22,869 nt of DNA from contig JACDAR010000202.1 of NCBI GenBank assembly GCA_013695335.1, forward strand, positions 1-22,869, written 5' to 3'. Below are positions 1 to 7,041 of this stretch, piece by piece; the first letter of the stretch is position 1; every line of letters begins with the position of its first letter. A program made the translations under genes and the position numbers. The notes under the pieces were generated by a model. It searched no databases and was not told the origin of the DNA. It was given only the letters and a program-made list of their open reading frames with translations. Origin of the DNA: Rubrobacter sp. Its GTDB lineage: Bacteria; Actinomycetota; Rubrobacteria; Rubrobacterales; Rubrobacteraceae.

Positions 1-765
1 GGAGGTGAGATCGAAGTCGAACAGATCGAAGTTCTCCTGCATCCGGGACGGCGTCACGGACTTGGGGAACACGATGTCGCCGCGCTGGATGTGCCACCGC
101 AGGACGACTTGCGCCGGGGTTTTGTCAACCCTGTCGGCGATAGCCGTGATCGCCGGGTCTTCCAGCACACCGCCCTGCGCGATCGGGGACCACGCTTCGG
201 TGAATATGCCATGATCCCGCCCGTAACCGCGCACTGTATCGTTGGTGAAGTAGGGATGGACTTCGATCTGGTTGACCGCTGGCACAGTATCCGTCTCGGC
301 GGCCAGCTTCTCCAGGTGATCCACCTGAAAGTTGGAGACGCCGATGGAGCGGGAGCGCCCGTCAGCCTTGAATTCCTCCATAGTCTTCCACGTGGAGACG
401 TAGTCGCCGTCGTAGAGTGTTGGTAGCGGCCAGTGGATCAGGAACAGGTCGACGTAGTCGAAGCCGAGGTCAGAGAGCGTGGTGTCGAACGCCTTGCGGG
501 CGTCCTCGGGTTCGTGGAAGCTGTTGTTGAGCTTGCTGGTCACGAAGATGTCGGAACGGTCTATGTCGGAGTTCCAGATTGCCTCTCCGACCTCTTTCTC
601 GTTGCCGTACATCTCGGCCGTGTCTATGTGACGGTAGCCGACGCGGAGCGCCTCGGCCACAGCCTCGACAGTATCCTCCGGGTCGATCTGAAATACCCCG
701 AAGCCGAGCTGCGGAATGGTATTGCCATCGTTTAGCGTGATGCCTGGTATCGTGCTTACTGTCAT
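1..765 (-). CDS. Aldo/keto reductase, C-terminus cut off by the window edge
   Basis: This is an NADPH-dependent aldo/keto reductase of the 2,5-diketo-D-gluconate reductase type, a cytosolic enzyme that reduces small carbonyl compounds. The frame is open for 255 codons from an ATG at 765 to the window edge, so the last part of the (alpha/beta)8 barrel is missing. The catalytic tetrad is visible: Asp48 and Tyr53 in HIDTAEMYGNE, Lys78 in TSKLNN, and His111 in LIHWP. Later family motifs IGVSNF and VNQIEVHPY also occur, followed by the cofactor-loop region around VFPKSVTP. AAGGGGT lies just upstream of the ATG as a ribosome binding site. The gene diverges from the acetyltransferase gene at 929 and is not part of the B12 operon. 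The substrate cannot be told from the sequence. Confidence 0.93.
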   Translation of the reverse strand, partial: MTVSTIPGITLNDGNTIPQLGFGVFQIDPEDTVEAVAEALRVGYRHIDTAEMYGNEKEVGEAIWNSDIDRSDIFVTSKLNNSFHEPEDARKAFDTTLSDLGFDYVDLFLIHWPLPTLYDGDYVSTWKTMEEFKADGRSRSIGVSNFQVDHLEKLAAETDTVPAVNQIEVHPYFTNDTVRGYGRDHGIFTEAWSPIAQGGVLEDPAITAIADRVDKTPAQVVLRWHIQRGDIVFPKSVTPSRMQENFDLFDFDLTS

Positions 766-928
766 TTTGACCCCTTCATGAATCTAAATCGCTTGCTGGA
801 TTGTCGTCATGGATACCCCTGTCATCCCGACACGAAACTGCGGGAATGTGCCACGTTCACATCCCTGCTACCGTTTGCGGCATGATCTTTGCCCGCTCGC
901 TGCCCGTTGAGATTCTGGAGGAGTCAGG

Positions 929-1435
929 GTGACCATCCTGCGGGGAGAGCGTGTTTTGCTGCGACCAGGCCGTCCCGAGGACACTGATGCGCTGATCCGC
1001 ATCCGAAACGAGCCGGAGGTCGCCTGGCGGTGGGGTTTCGAAGACATAGAGGAAGAAGTCGGAGAGCAGTTCATAGGAGTGGAAGACGGCCTAGTCATCG
1101 AGGTTGGCGGTGGGGTGGTAGGGGCGATCCAGTACCACGAAGAGGAAGAACCGATGTACCGTCACGCTGGCATGGACATCTTTCTCTCCACGTCACACCA
1201 CGGGAAGGGGCTTGGCACTGAGGCTACCCGAGTTCTCGCCCGCTACCTGATCGAAGAACGCGGCCACCACCGCCTCACCATAGACCCGGCGGCGGACAAC
1301 GTTGCCGCTATCCGGACCTACGAAAAGGTGGGCTTCCGAAGAGTCGGGATCATGCGTAAATACGAACGCGGCACCGATGGCACGTGGCACGACGGGCTGC
1401 TGATGGACATGCTCGCCGAAGAGTTCAGTCCCTGA
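929..1435 (+). CDS. GNAT-family N-acetyltransferase (AAC(6')/RimJ-like)
   Basis: This 168-residue protein has the GNAT fold and would transfer an acetyl group from acetyl-CoA to an amine. It opens with LRGERVLLRPGRPEDTDAL, typical of the RimJ/AAC(6')-like branch. The acetyl-CoA pyrophosphate loop is HHGKGLGTEA at about residues 91-100. It is followed by the conserved motif-B stretch with DPAADNVAAIRTYEKVGF and a C-terminal TWHDGLLMDML strand. The start is GTG, chosen because GGAGGAG lies six bases upstream (917-923). The closest look is to chromosomal aminoglycoside 6'-acetyltransferase-like proteins, but this family includes many enzymes with other substrates, so no resistance role is claimed. 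It converges on birA with a 30-base gap. Confidence 0.88.
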   Translation: MTILRGERVLLRPGRPEDTDALIRIRNEPEVAWRWGFEDIEEEVGEQFIGVEDGLVIEVGGGVVGAIQYHEEEEPMYRHAGMDIFLSTSHHGKGLGTEATRVLARYLIEERGHHRLTIDPAADNVAAIRTYEKVGFRRVGIMRKYERGTDGTWHDGLLMDMLAEEFSP

Positions 1436-1450
1436 TCCCGCCTCTTCATC

Positions 1451-1464
1451 GGCCGATTCCGGCC
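1451..1464. terminator. Possible hairpin between converging genes
   Basis: GGCCG-ATTC-CGGCC forms a 5-base-pair stem with a 4-base loop. It lies in the 30-base gap between the stop of the acetyltransferase gene (1435) and the stop of birA (1466). There is no clear T-tract on either strand, so it is only a weak candidate for a shared terminator. Its position at the meeting point of two transcripts is the main argument for it. Confidence 0.3.
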
Positions 1465-1465
1465 T

Positions 1466-2242
1466 TCACAAACCTTCTTGGCGGAGGTGCTCGACGTCAC
1501 CCTCGAACACTTCTACGGGGCCGCTGTCTGTCTGAATTATGAGTTGTCCTTCGGGACCGAGATCCAGTGCCTTCCCCTCCACTGCTTCCCCGAAGCGCCT
1601 GACGCGGACACGCCTGCCGAGCGTGCAGTCGAGGGCACGCCAGTCGTCCATGATGGCCCCGAAATCGCGGAGACGTCCGATCTCGAAGTCCAGGTTCCGC
1701 AGCACGGCCCCGAGCAGTTCCAGGAGATCAACGTCGCGGCCGAGTTCGGAGCGCAGGGTGGTGGCGTGGCCGGATGACGCTCCCAGGTCTTGCGGGTCCA
1801 CGTTGGCGTTTATGCCGATGCCGAGGACGACGAAGCGATCCGGATCACGGCCACCGGACTCGGCGAGGATGCCGCAGACCTTTCTCTCCTTGACGAGTAG
1901 ATCGTTAGGCCATTTGATGCGGGCTTCCACCCCAAATCCGCGCAAAGCCTTTGCCACGCCTACCGCGGCGGCGGGCGTGACGCGGGGGGTGAGATGGGGC
2001 GCGAGATCCAACCTCAAAACAACCGACATCCAGAGCCCGCCCGGCGGTGAACCCCAGTTCCTGCCGAGCCTCCCCCGTCCGCTCCGCTGGACCCTGGAGA
2101 TCACCAGCGTACCGTGAGGGGCGTTTTCGCGGGCAAGTTCGCGGGCGCGCTGTTGAGTCGAGCCGATCTCCTCGTGGAAGTCCACCCGAACCGCCAGCGG
2201 GCTTCCGATGCTTTCCATGGAAAGGCGGTTCAGCCCGTCCAT
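1466..2242 (-). CDS. birA: Biotin--[acetyl-CoA-carboxylase] ligase, lacking the DNA-binding domain
   Basis: This enzyme activates biotin to biotinyl-5'-AMP and attaches it to the carboxyl carrier protein of biotin-dependent carboxylases in the cytosol. The 258 residues contain the ligase signatures SGRGRLGRNWGSPPGG (residues 54-69) and KWPNDLL (110-116), then KVCGILAE. A small C-terminal SH3-like domain starts near residue 210 (LGRRVRVRRFGEAVEG). There is no N-terminal helix-turn-helix, so it is a group I, non-regulatory BirA. The ATG at 2242 overlaps the end of the 94-residue gene by 13 bases. A second in-frame ATG at 2218 has no better ribosome site. It is the last gene of the B12 operon, which is not an obvious functional partner; biotin may simply be read from the same transcript. 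Confidence 0.9.
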   Translation of the reverse strand: MDGLNRLSMESIGSPLAVRVDFHEEIGSTQQRARELARENAPHGTLVISRVQRSGRGRLGRNWGSPPGGLWMSVVLRLDLAPHLTPRVTPAAAVGVAKALRGFGVEARIKWPNDLLVKERKVCGILAESGGRDPDRFVVLGIGINANVDPQDLGASSGHATTLRSELGRDVDLLELLGAVLRNLDFEIGRLRDFGAIMDDWRALDCTLGRRVRVRRFGEAVEGKALDLGPEGQLIIQTDSGPVEVFEGDVEHLRQEGL

Positions 2243-2514
2243 CTGTGTCTTTCTGGCAGCTCTCTTTCGGCAACCCTGGCGACCGCTTCCATCACCGACA
2301 CGTCTACGGCTGGCGCTATCGTTTCCAGGAGCAAGCGGCCCTGTCCGTCGCGCCGCATCGTGAAGAGTTCGCCCTCACCGTCGGGGCTCGTAATATCCCA
2401 GCATTCGAGAACGTAGGTCCATGCGTCGTCAGGGTCGCCTTCTATGTCCTCGGGTTGCGCGCTTATCTCGATCAGGCGGCCCCTGTGTTCGATGACCTCT
2501 ATCATCGGGCGCAC
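2230..2514 (-). CDS. Small acidic protein of unknown function (94 aa)
   Basis: I do not recognise this protein. It reads from GTG at 2514, MRPMIEVIEHRGRLIEIS and so on, and is rich in Asp and Glu. The pattern suggests short beta strands (RLIEI, TYVLECWDI, GELFTMRRD, RLLLETIA) followed by one helix (SVMEAVARVAERELPE). There is no signal peptide or membrane segment. It is placed in the operon with 49 bases after cobT and a 13-base overlap into birA, which argues that it is expressed. An ATG three codons further in is an alternative start; neither has a strong ribosome site. The fold is compatible with a small cytosolic binding or adaptor protein, but no function is assigned. Confidence 0.65.
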   Translation of the reverse strand: MRPMIEVIEHRGRLIEISAQPEDIEGDPDDAWTYVLECWDITSPDGEGELFTMRRDGQGRLLLETIAPAVDVSVMEAVARVAERELPERHRWTG

Positions 2515-2563
2515 CCGGAAACAGCTCGAACTTCAAGAAAATAGTCTCCGTCCGGCGTATACA

Positions 2564-3622
2564 TCAGAACCCCAGATCCTCCAGCGTCGCCATCTCGTGG
2601 AGTACGCGGGCGGCGGACTGTACAAGCGGGACGGCCAGCAGGCCACCGGTGCCCTCACCCAGACGTATATCCAGGTCGAGGAGGGGAACGAGGCCGAGGC
2701 TCTCCAGCGCGATACGGGCTCCCGGCTCCGTGGAGAGATGGCCTGCGATCATAAAGTCCAAACGGGCTGGCGAGAGAGCGCGCGCGACTAGCGCCGCCGA
2801 GTTCGAGACGATGCCGTCGAGGACGACGGGGACGCCGTAGACGGCCCCTGTCAGAATTACACCAACGAGCGCCGCGTGCTCCAGTCCACCCAGGGCGGCG
2901 AGAGTTCCCAGCGGATCTCCCGTGCCCGGTGCGTGCAGTTCGAGGGCTTCCTCTATCACCCTGACCTTGAGTTCCAGCATATCGTCGTCTATTCCGGCGC
3001 CCCGACCCGTTACTTTTCTAGCAGAGTGTCCGGTGAAGGCGGATATCAGGCATGACGCAGGGGTGGTGTTGCCGATGCCCATGTCGCCGGTAACGAGGAG
3101 ATCGACGCCACCGCTGGAGATCAACTCTTCAGCCACCCCGGCTCCGGCCAGCACGGCCCGCGCGGCCTCTTCCCGGCTCATCGCCGGTCCCCGACTCAAA
3201 TCGTCCGTGCCGGGCCTGACCTTCGCGGCCCGCAGTATCGGGTGGCGATCCAGATTCGAGGCCACCCCCACATCGAGCACGCTGACACGCGCCCCGACGG
3301 TGCGGGCGAGCGCGTTGACAGCAGCCCCCCCGACGCAGAAATTCCCGACCATCGCAGCCGTGACTTCCCGCGGCCATGGCGAGACGCCGCGCGCGAGAAC
3401 TCCGTGATCCCCGGCGCACACCACGACAGCCGGATTCTCCGGCACTGGCGGCGGGCATTCACCAGCCATCCCGGCAAGCCTCGCCCCAACCTCCTCCAAA
3501 CGGCCCAGGCTACCTGGCGGTTTGGCGAGCGAGAGATGCCGCTCGCGGGCCGCCTCCGCAGCCGAGGCATCGGCCGGCTCAACGTCGGCGGCCAGTTCGT
3601 GTACGCGGTCCTCCAGGCTCAT
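2564..3622 (-). CDS. cobT: Nicotinate-nucleotide--dimethylbenzimidazole phosphoribosyltransferase
   Basis: CobT makes alpha-ribazole phosphate from nicotinate mononucleotide and 5,6-dimethylbenzimidazole, activating the lower ligand for attachment to adenosyl-cobinamide-GDP. At 352 residues it is the usual length. Family motifs are present: LAKPPGSLGRLE near the N-terminus (32-43), CAGDHGV (69-75), the TGDMGIGNTTPAS loop (178-190), and RLGEGTGG, in which Glu323 matches the catalytic glutamate of the Salmonella enzyme. The ATG follows the cbiX stop by 9 bases with a purine-rich GAGGCGCGGGG between. No gene for dimethylbenzimidazole synthesis (bluB) or for the other nucleotide-loop steps (cobU/cobP, cobS) is in the window, so those must lie elsewhere or the base is salvaged. 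Confidence 0.97.
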   Translation of the reverse strand: MSLEDRVHELAADVEPADASAAEAARERHLSLAKPPGSLGRLEEVGARLAGMAGECPPPVPENPAVVVCAGDHGVLARGVSPWPREVTAAMVGNFCVGGAAVNALARTVGARVSVLDVGVASNLDRHPILRAAKVRPGTDDLSRGPAMSREEAARAVLAGAGVAEELISSGGVDLLVTGDMGIGNTTPASCLISAFTGHSARKVTGRGAGIDDDMLELKVRVIEEALELHAPGTGDPLGTLAALGGLEHAALVGVILTGAVYGVPVVLDGIVSNSAALVARALSPARLDFMIAGHLSTEPGARIALESLGLVPLLDLDIRLGEGTGGLLAVPLVQSAARVLHEMATLEDLGF

Positions 3623-3631
3623 CCCCGCGCC

Positions 3632-4564
3632 TCAGTGATGGTGATGACCGTGTTCGTGGCCGGGTTCGTCTGGATGATAGTGGGGCGTTGCGGCGGCGCC
3701 GACCTTCTCCTCGAAGCCTGGCAGTGCGACGCGGTGGACACACACGTCGCAGTTCATACGAATGTCACCCTCGATAGCCTCTCGATGCCTGGAAAGCACG
3801 AGATCCGCAACCTCCTCCGATGGCCCAAAATAGCCCGCGTATCTCACCTCGACCTCGGGGTTCGCGGCGGCGAAAGCCTCACCCTGCTCCCGAATGCGTT
3901 CTTCCAGAACCCCGGTGAACAGAAAGTACGAGAAAACCACGATGCGCCGGGCGCCGAGCTTTCGGAGCCGTTCCAGCGCATCAGGGACTTTCGGGGAGGC
4001 GAGGCTGACGAAAGCGGTCTCCACCATCAGATAGGGGCGGCCCTCGAAGAAGAGGCGTGAGATCTTGTACATATCCGAGTTGGCGTCAGGGTCTGAGGAA
4101 CCGCGTCCCACGACGAGCACGGCCGTATCCCCTTTCTCTTCCTCGGGGACGACGGCGGAGATGCAGCGGTCCATGAGATCCAGCAGTTCGGGCCTTGCCC
4201 CGAGGGCGCGTCCGTAGCGAAAGCGTATTTCAGGGTGGCCCACCCCCTCGCGCACCAGGGTCGCGGGGATGTCGTTCTTGGCGTGCCCGGCGGCGAGGAG
4301 CATCAGGGGCACGGCGGAGATCTCACGCGCCCCATCGCCCACGAGACGGTCCACGCACTCGGAGATAGGGGGCCGCGCAAGCTCGATGAATCCGCCCTCA
4401 ACTGCAAGCGATGGGCTGCGTTCTCGCACAAGCTCGACGAGTCGGTGGAACTCTTCGGCCCCGCGCGGGTCGCGGCTCCCATGACCAACGATCAGGAGCG
4501 CCGGTTCTATGACGTTCTTCCGGGCATCCTTTCCTGTACCATTTACCAATCGAAGCTCACTCAC
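3632..4564 (-). CDS. cbiX: Sirohydrochlorin cobaltochelatase, long two-domain CbiX with His-rich tail
   Basis: CbiX inserts cobalt into sirohydrochlorin, the first committed step of the early-cobalt (anaerobic) route. The 310-residue protein has two CbiX domains. The first carries the metal-site histidines His28 in VGHGS and His94 in AAGHAKNDIP. The second has VGRGSSDP, so the first histidine position is an arginine there. The tail carries MNCDVC (270-275), matching the MXCXXC iron-sulfur motif described for Bacillus megaterium CbiX. It ends in a histidine-rich stretch, HYHPDEPGHEHGHHHH. The start is GTG at 4564, one base after the cbiC stop, because GAGGAGGG lies just upstream; a longer frame would read through the end of cbiC. 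The tail may store or deliver cobalt. Confidence 0.95.
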   Translation of the reverse strand: MSELRLVNGTGKDARKNVIEPALLIVGHGSRDPRGAEEFHRLVELVRERSPSLAVEGGFIELARPPISECVDRLVGDGAREISAVPLMLLAAGHAKNDIPATLVREGVGHPEIRFRYGRALGARPELLDLMDRCISAVVPEEEKGDTAVLVVGRGSSDPDANSDMYKISRLFFEGRPYLMVETAFVSLASPKVPDALERLRKLGARRIVVFSYFLFTGVLEERIREQGEAFAAANPEVEVRYAGYFGPSEEVADLVLSRHREAIEGDIRMNCDVCVHRVALPGFEEKVGAAATPHYHPDEPGHEHGHHHH

Positions 4565-4565
4565 G

Positions 4566-5150
4566 TTATCCCTCCTCGAAATACAACAGGGCGTTGACGG
4601 CGGCGGCAGCGACCGCCGAACCGCCTTTCGGCCCGTGGTTCGCCACGGCCGGGAGACCACTGGAGATCAACTTCTCTTTAGATTCCCCCGCCCCCACAAA
4701 CCCGACCGGAAGCCCGACCACGAGCGCCGGACGAACATCCATCTCCATCAACCCGAAGAGCGCCGTCGGGGCGTTCCCAACTACCCAGACTGCACCTTCA
4801 CCAACCTCCTCCGCAGCGAGCCGAAACCCGGCGGCGGAGCGCGTGATGCCGAACCGTTCCGATAGGTTCTTCGAACGCGGATCGGAGACCACGCAGAAGG
4901 TTTCGCGGGCCGTGATCCCGGCCGCCACCATCCCCACGTCCGTCACGATGGGCGCGCCGTTGCGAAGGGCTTCGAGCCCGACTGCCAGCGACGTTTCGTC
5001 CAGAAACAAGGTATCAGCGTAGTCTGTGTCGGCGGAAGCGTGGATCACCCGTTCCGCCACGGCCCGCGAGATTGGTCCCATACTCGACAGATCCACAATC
5101 TCACGCAATATGCGATAGCTCTCGGCCTCTATGGGATGCACGCGCCTCAT
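4566..5150 (-). CDS. cbiC: Cobalt-precorrin-8 methylmutase
   Basis: CbiC (CobH in the aerobic route) moves the methyl group from C11 to C12 to give cobyrinate. The protein is 194 residues. It begins RRVHPIEAESYRIL and contains ERVIHASAD, with His37 corresponding to the catalytic histidine of CobH. It also has FLDETSLAVG, the VVGNAPTAL loop and LPVGFVGAGESKE. The ATG at 5150 overlaps the ferredoxin stop as ATGA and has GGAG upstream. An upstream extension to 5327 would only be the ferredoxin gene read in another frame. The gene is followed after one base by cbiX. Confidence 0.96.
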   Translation of the reverse strand: MRRVHPIEAESYRILREIVDLSSMGPISRAVAERVIHASADTDYADTLFLDETSLAVGLEALRNGAPIVTDVGMVAAGITARETFCVVSDPRSKNLSERFGITRSAAGFRLAAEEVGEGAVWVVGNAPTALFGLMEMDVRPALVVGLPVGFVGAGESKEKLISSGLPAVANHGPKGGSAVAAAAVNALLYFEEG

Positions 5151-5353
5151 CCAGACTCCGCCATCTTCACGACCTCGATACAGGCCGCGACCGGGCAAAC
5201 TTCGGCGCACTCGGCGCAGCCCGTGCAGCGGTCTTCGAGGACGATGAGGGGAGATGGATAGTCTCGGGGAGCGGGTAGGATCGCCCGTTCCGGGCAGGTT
5301 CGGATGCAGTTCCCGCAGCCCGCACACGCATCCGTGACGGCGAAGACGTTCAA
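5147..5353 (-). CDS. 2[4Fe-4S] ferredoxin
   Basis: This is a 68-residue bacterial-type ferredoxin with two complete cluster motifs: Cys10-x2-Cys13-x2-Cys16-x3-Cys20-Pro and Cys43-x2-Cys46-x2-Cys49-x3-Cys53-Pro. There is no signal peptide. It would carry low-potential electrons in the cytosol. The start is TTG at 5353, overlapping the stop of the cbiG-cobJ gene as TTGA, and its stop overlaps cbiC as ATGA. It is therefore tightly coupled to corrin-ring genes on both sides. Possible partners are reduction of Co(II) before adenosylation by CobO, a reductive ring step, or maintenance of the iron-sulfur site of CbiX. The sequence does not say which. Confidence 0.93.
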   Translation of the reverse strand: MNVFAVTDACAGCGNCIRTCPERAILPAPRDYPSPLIVLEDRCTGCAECAEVCPVAACIEVVKMAESG

Positions 5354-7041
5354 ACTTCGTATCCCCGGGGCGTGACCATCCTGCCTGCGCGGACCACAGT
5401 GCGGGAGCTGCCCACGATCACGGTGGTCAGCATGTCCACATCATCAGGATTCATGGATGCGAGGTACGTGATCGAAACGCTCTGCTTCGGACGGTACGCT
5501 TCTCGTACAACGCCGACTGGAGTTTCGGGCGGGCGATGGCGAAGCAGGATCTCCTGCGCCTTCCCGAGTTGCCAGTCGCGGCCTTTCGAGCGGGGATTGT
5601 AGAGGGTGAGTACGAAATCGCCAGCAGCGGCAGCCTCCAGGCGGGCTTCGATCACGGCCCATGGTGTGAGCAGATCCGACAGGCTGATCGAAGCGTGGTC
5701 GTGCCCCAATGGCGATCCGAGCAGCGAAGCCGAAGCCTGCGACGCCGTGATGCCGGGAATGGAGATCACATCTACGTCATCCTCCGCCAGCTCGAGCGCG
5801 GGAGAAGCCATAGCGTACACGCCAGCATCACCACTGGATACCAGCGCCACGCTTCCACCGGCTCGGGCCTCATCCAGAGCCAGTTTTGCGCGTTTGATCT
5901 CCTCTCCGAGCGGAGGCGTCGAGATCTGCGTGCCAGGACGCAGCAGATGACGGACGCGGTCCACGTACTGATCCAGGCCGACTATCAATTCCGAGCGGGC
6001 CAGCGCGTCGCGGGCGAGGGATGGTATCAGTGCTTCATCCCCCGGTCCCAGCCCGACAACGAAGAGCCTGCCCCGCACAGGTAGCCGCCCGACGGCCACC
6101 GTCGCCATCGCAGACTTCCGTTTCTCTGCGATGAGATCTGCGCCCTCCGCAACCACCGCCGCCTCGGCCACGCTCGGGGTGCCGACGGCCCGCTCCACCA
6201 CCTCTGAAGGGTTCGGAACTCCCATCTCCGCAAGCGTCGCCGCCGGATGAAATCGCATCGGCACATTGAGCGCTAGCGCCGCCTCCAGAAGCCCCGCTTC
6301 GTCGGACTTCGCATCCACGCTCGCCAGAGCAGCGATGCTCTTTTCCGAGAGCCCCGCTTCGCTCAGGGAAGAACGGACGAACTTCAGAATCTCTCTACAT
6401 TCCGCCCCCCGGCTGCAACCGACGCCGACGATGAGGGATGAAGGTCGGTAGACGACCGATGGATGTGGAACGTTCGTGGTTCGGTCGGAGATCAAGATCA
6501 TGGGCGCGGCCATCTCGTCCGTGCTTCCCACGTTCTCCGGCAAAGGACCGATGGGCCAGCGATAATCCGAAACCAGGTTCACCCGTTCGCCGGATACCAT
6601 CGCCGCCCCTACCGACGCCAGATCCGAGCCTTCCTCGATATCGAAACCGAGATCTGCGCCCAGAGAATCCAGCGCCGGTACATTCAGGGTGTCGCTCGCG
6701 GTGGTGATGATGGGCTCCGCGCCCAGGGCATCTGCCACCCGTCCGGCGAGTGTATTTGCCCCGCCCGTTTCACGGTGACCACCAGTGAGCGCGACGGCGA
6801 AGCGACCAGCGTCATCCACACAGACCACGCCAGGGTCACTACGCTTGTCCACGAGCAGCGGCGCGACGAGTCGCACGGCTGCCCCGACCGCGAGGAAAGC
6901 CACGATCCCATCGCACTCCATCCATGCCTGCCGGAGCGCTTCTTTCGGTCCACCTTCGTAGAGTCGGACGTCGGGCCACGCTTCGGCAAGATGGGTGGCG
7001 TTGCGGCGGCCGTTCGCGGTGGCGGCGACCAGGCCGATCAC
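5350..7041 (-). CDS. cbiG-cobJ: CbiG-CobJ fusion: cobalt-precorrin-5A hydrolase and precorrin-3B C17-methyltransferase
   Basis: The 563-residue protein joins two enzymes that act one after the other around ring contraction. Residues 1 to about 318 are CbiG: an N-terminal part with GIVAFLAVGAAVR and ALTGGHRETGGAN, and a C-terminal part from about 203 with IVGVGCSRGAECREI and LASVDAKSDEAG. This half opens the delta-lactone and releases the C2 fragment. Residues 324-563 are CobJ/CbiH, a SAM-dependent tetrapyrrole methylase with FVVGLGPGDEALIP, SSGDAGVYAMASP, IPGITASQASASLLG and LYNPRSKGRDWQL. The start is GTG at 7041, overlapping the cobL stop as GTGA, with GAGGAGGGG just upstream. CbiG is an anaerobic-route enzyme, which agrees with the absence of CobG. 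Confidence 0.96.
   Translation of the reverse strand: MIGLVAATANGRRNATHLAEAWPDVRLYEGGPKEALRQAWMECDGIVAFLAVGAAVRLVAPLLVDKRSDPGVVCVDDAGRFAVALTGGHRETGGANTLAGRVADALGAEPIITTASDTLNVPALDSLGADLGFDIEEGSDLASVGAAMVSGERVNLVSDYRWPIGPLPENVGSTDEMAAPMILISDRTTNVPHPSVVYRPSSLIVGVGCSRGAECREILKFVRSSLSEAGLSEKSIAALASVDAKSDEAGLLEAALALNVPMRFHPAATLAEMGVPNPSEVVERAVGTPSVAEAAVVAEGADLIAEKRKSAMATVAVGRLPVRGRLFVVGLGPGDEALIPSLARDALARSELIVGLDQYVDRVRHLLRPGTQISTPPLGEEIKRAKLALDEARAGGSVALVSSGDAGVYAMASPALELAEDDVDVISIPGITASQASASLLGSPLGHDHASISLSDLLTPWAVIEARLEAAAAGDFVLTLYNPRSKGRDWQLGKAQEILLRHRPPETPVGVVREAYRPKQSVSITYLASMNPDDVDMLTTVIVGSSRTVVRAGRMVTPRGYEV

Noticed and set aside
766..928. Promoters in the gap between the aldo/keto reductase and acetyltransferase genes
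   Set aside because: A TAGATT-like box lies ahead of the reductase, but no well-spaced -35 element accompanies it and nothing convincing faces the acetyltransferase, so no promoter is called.
929..1435. Aminoglycoside resistance gene
   Set aside because: The protein is in the right acetyltransferase superfamily branch, but this branch has many other substrates and there is no mobile element or resistance context.
5151..5327. N-terminal extension of CbiC to 5327
   Set aside because: It is the ferredoxin gene in a different phase; CbiC homology begins right after the ATG at 5150.
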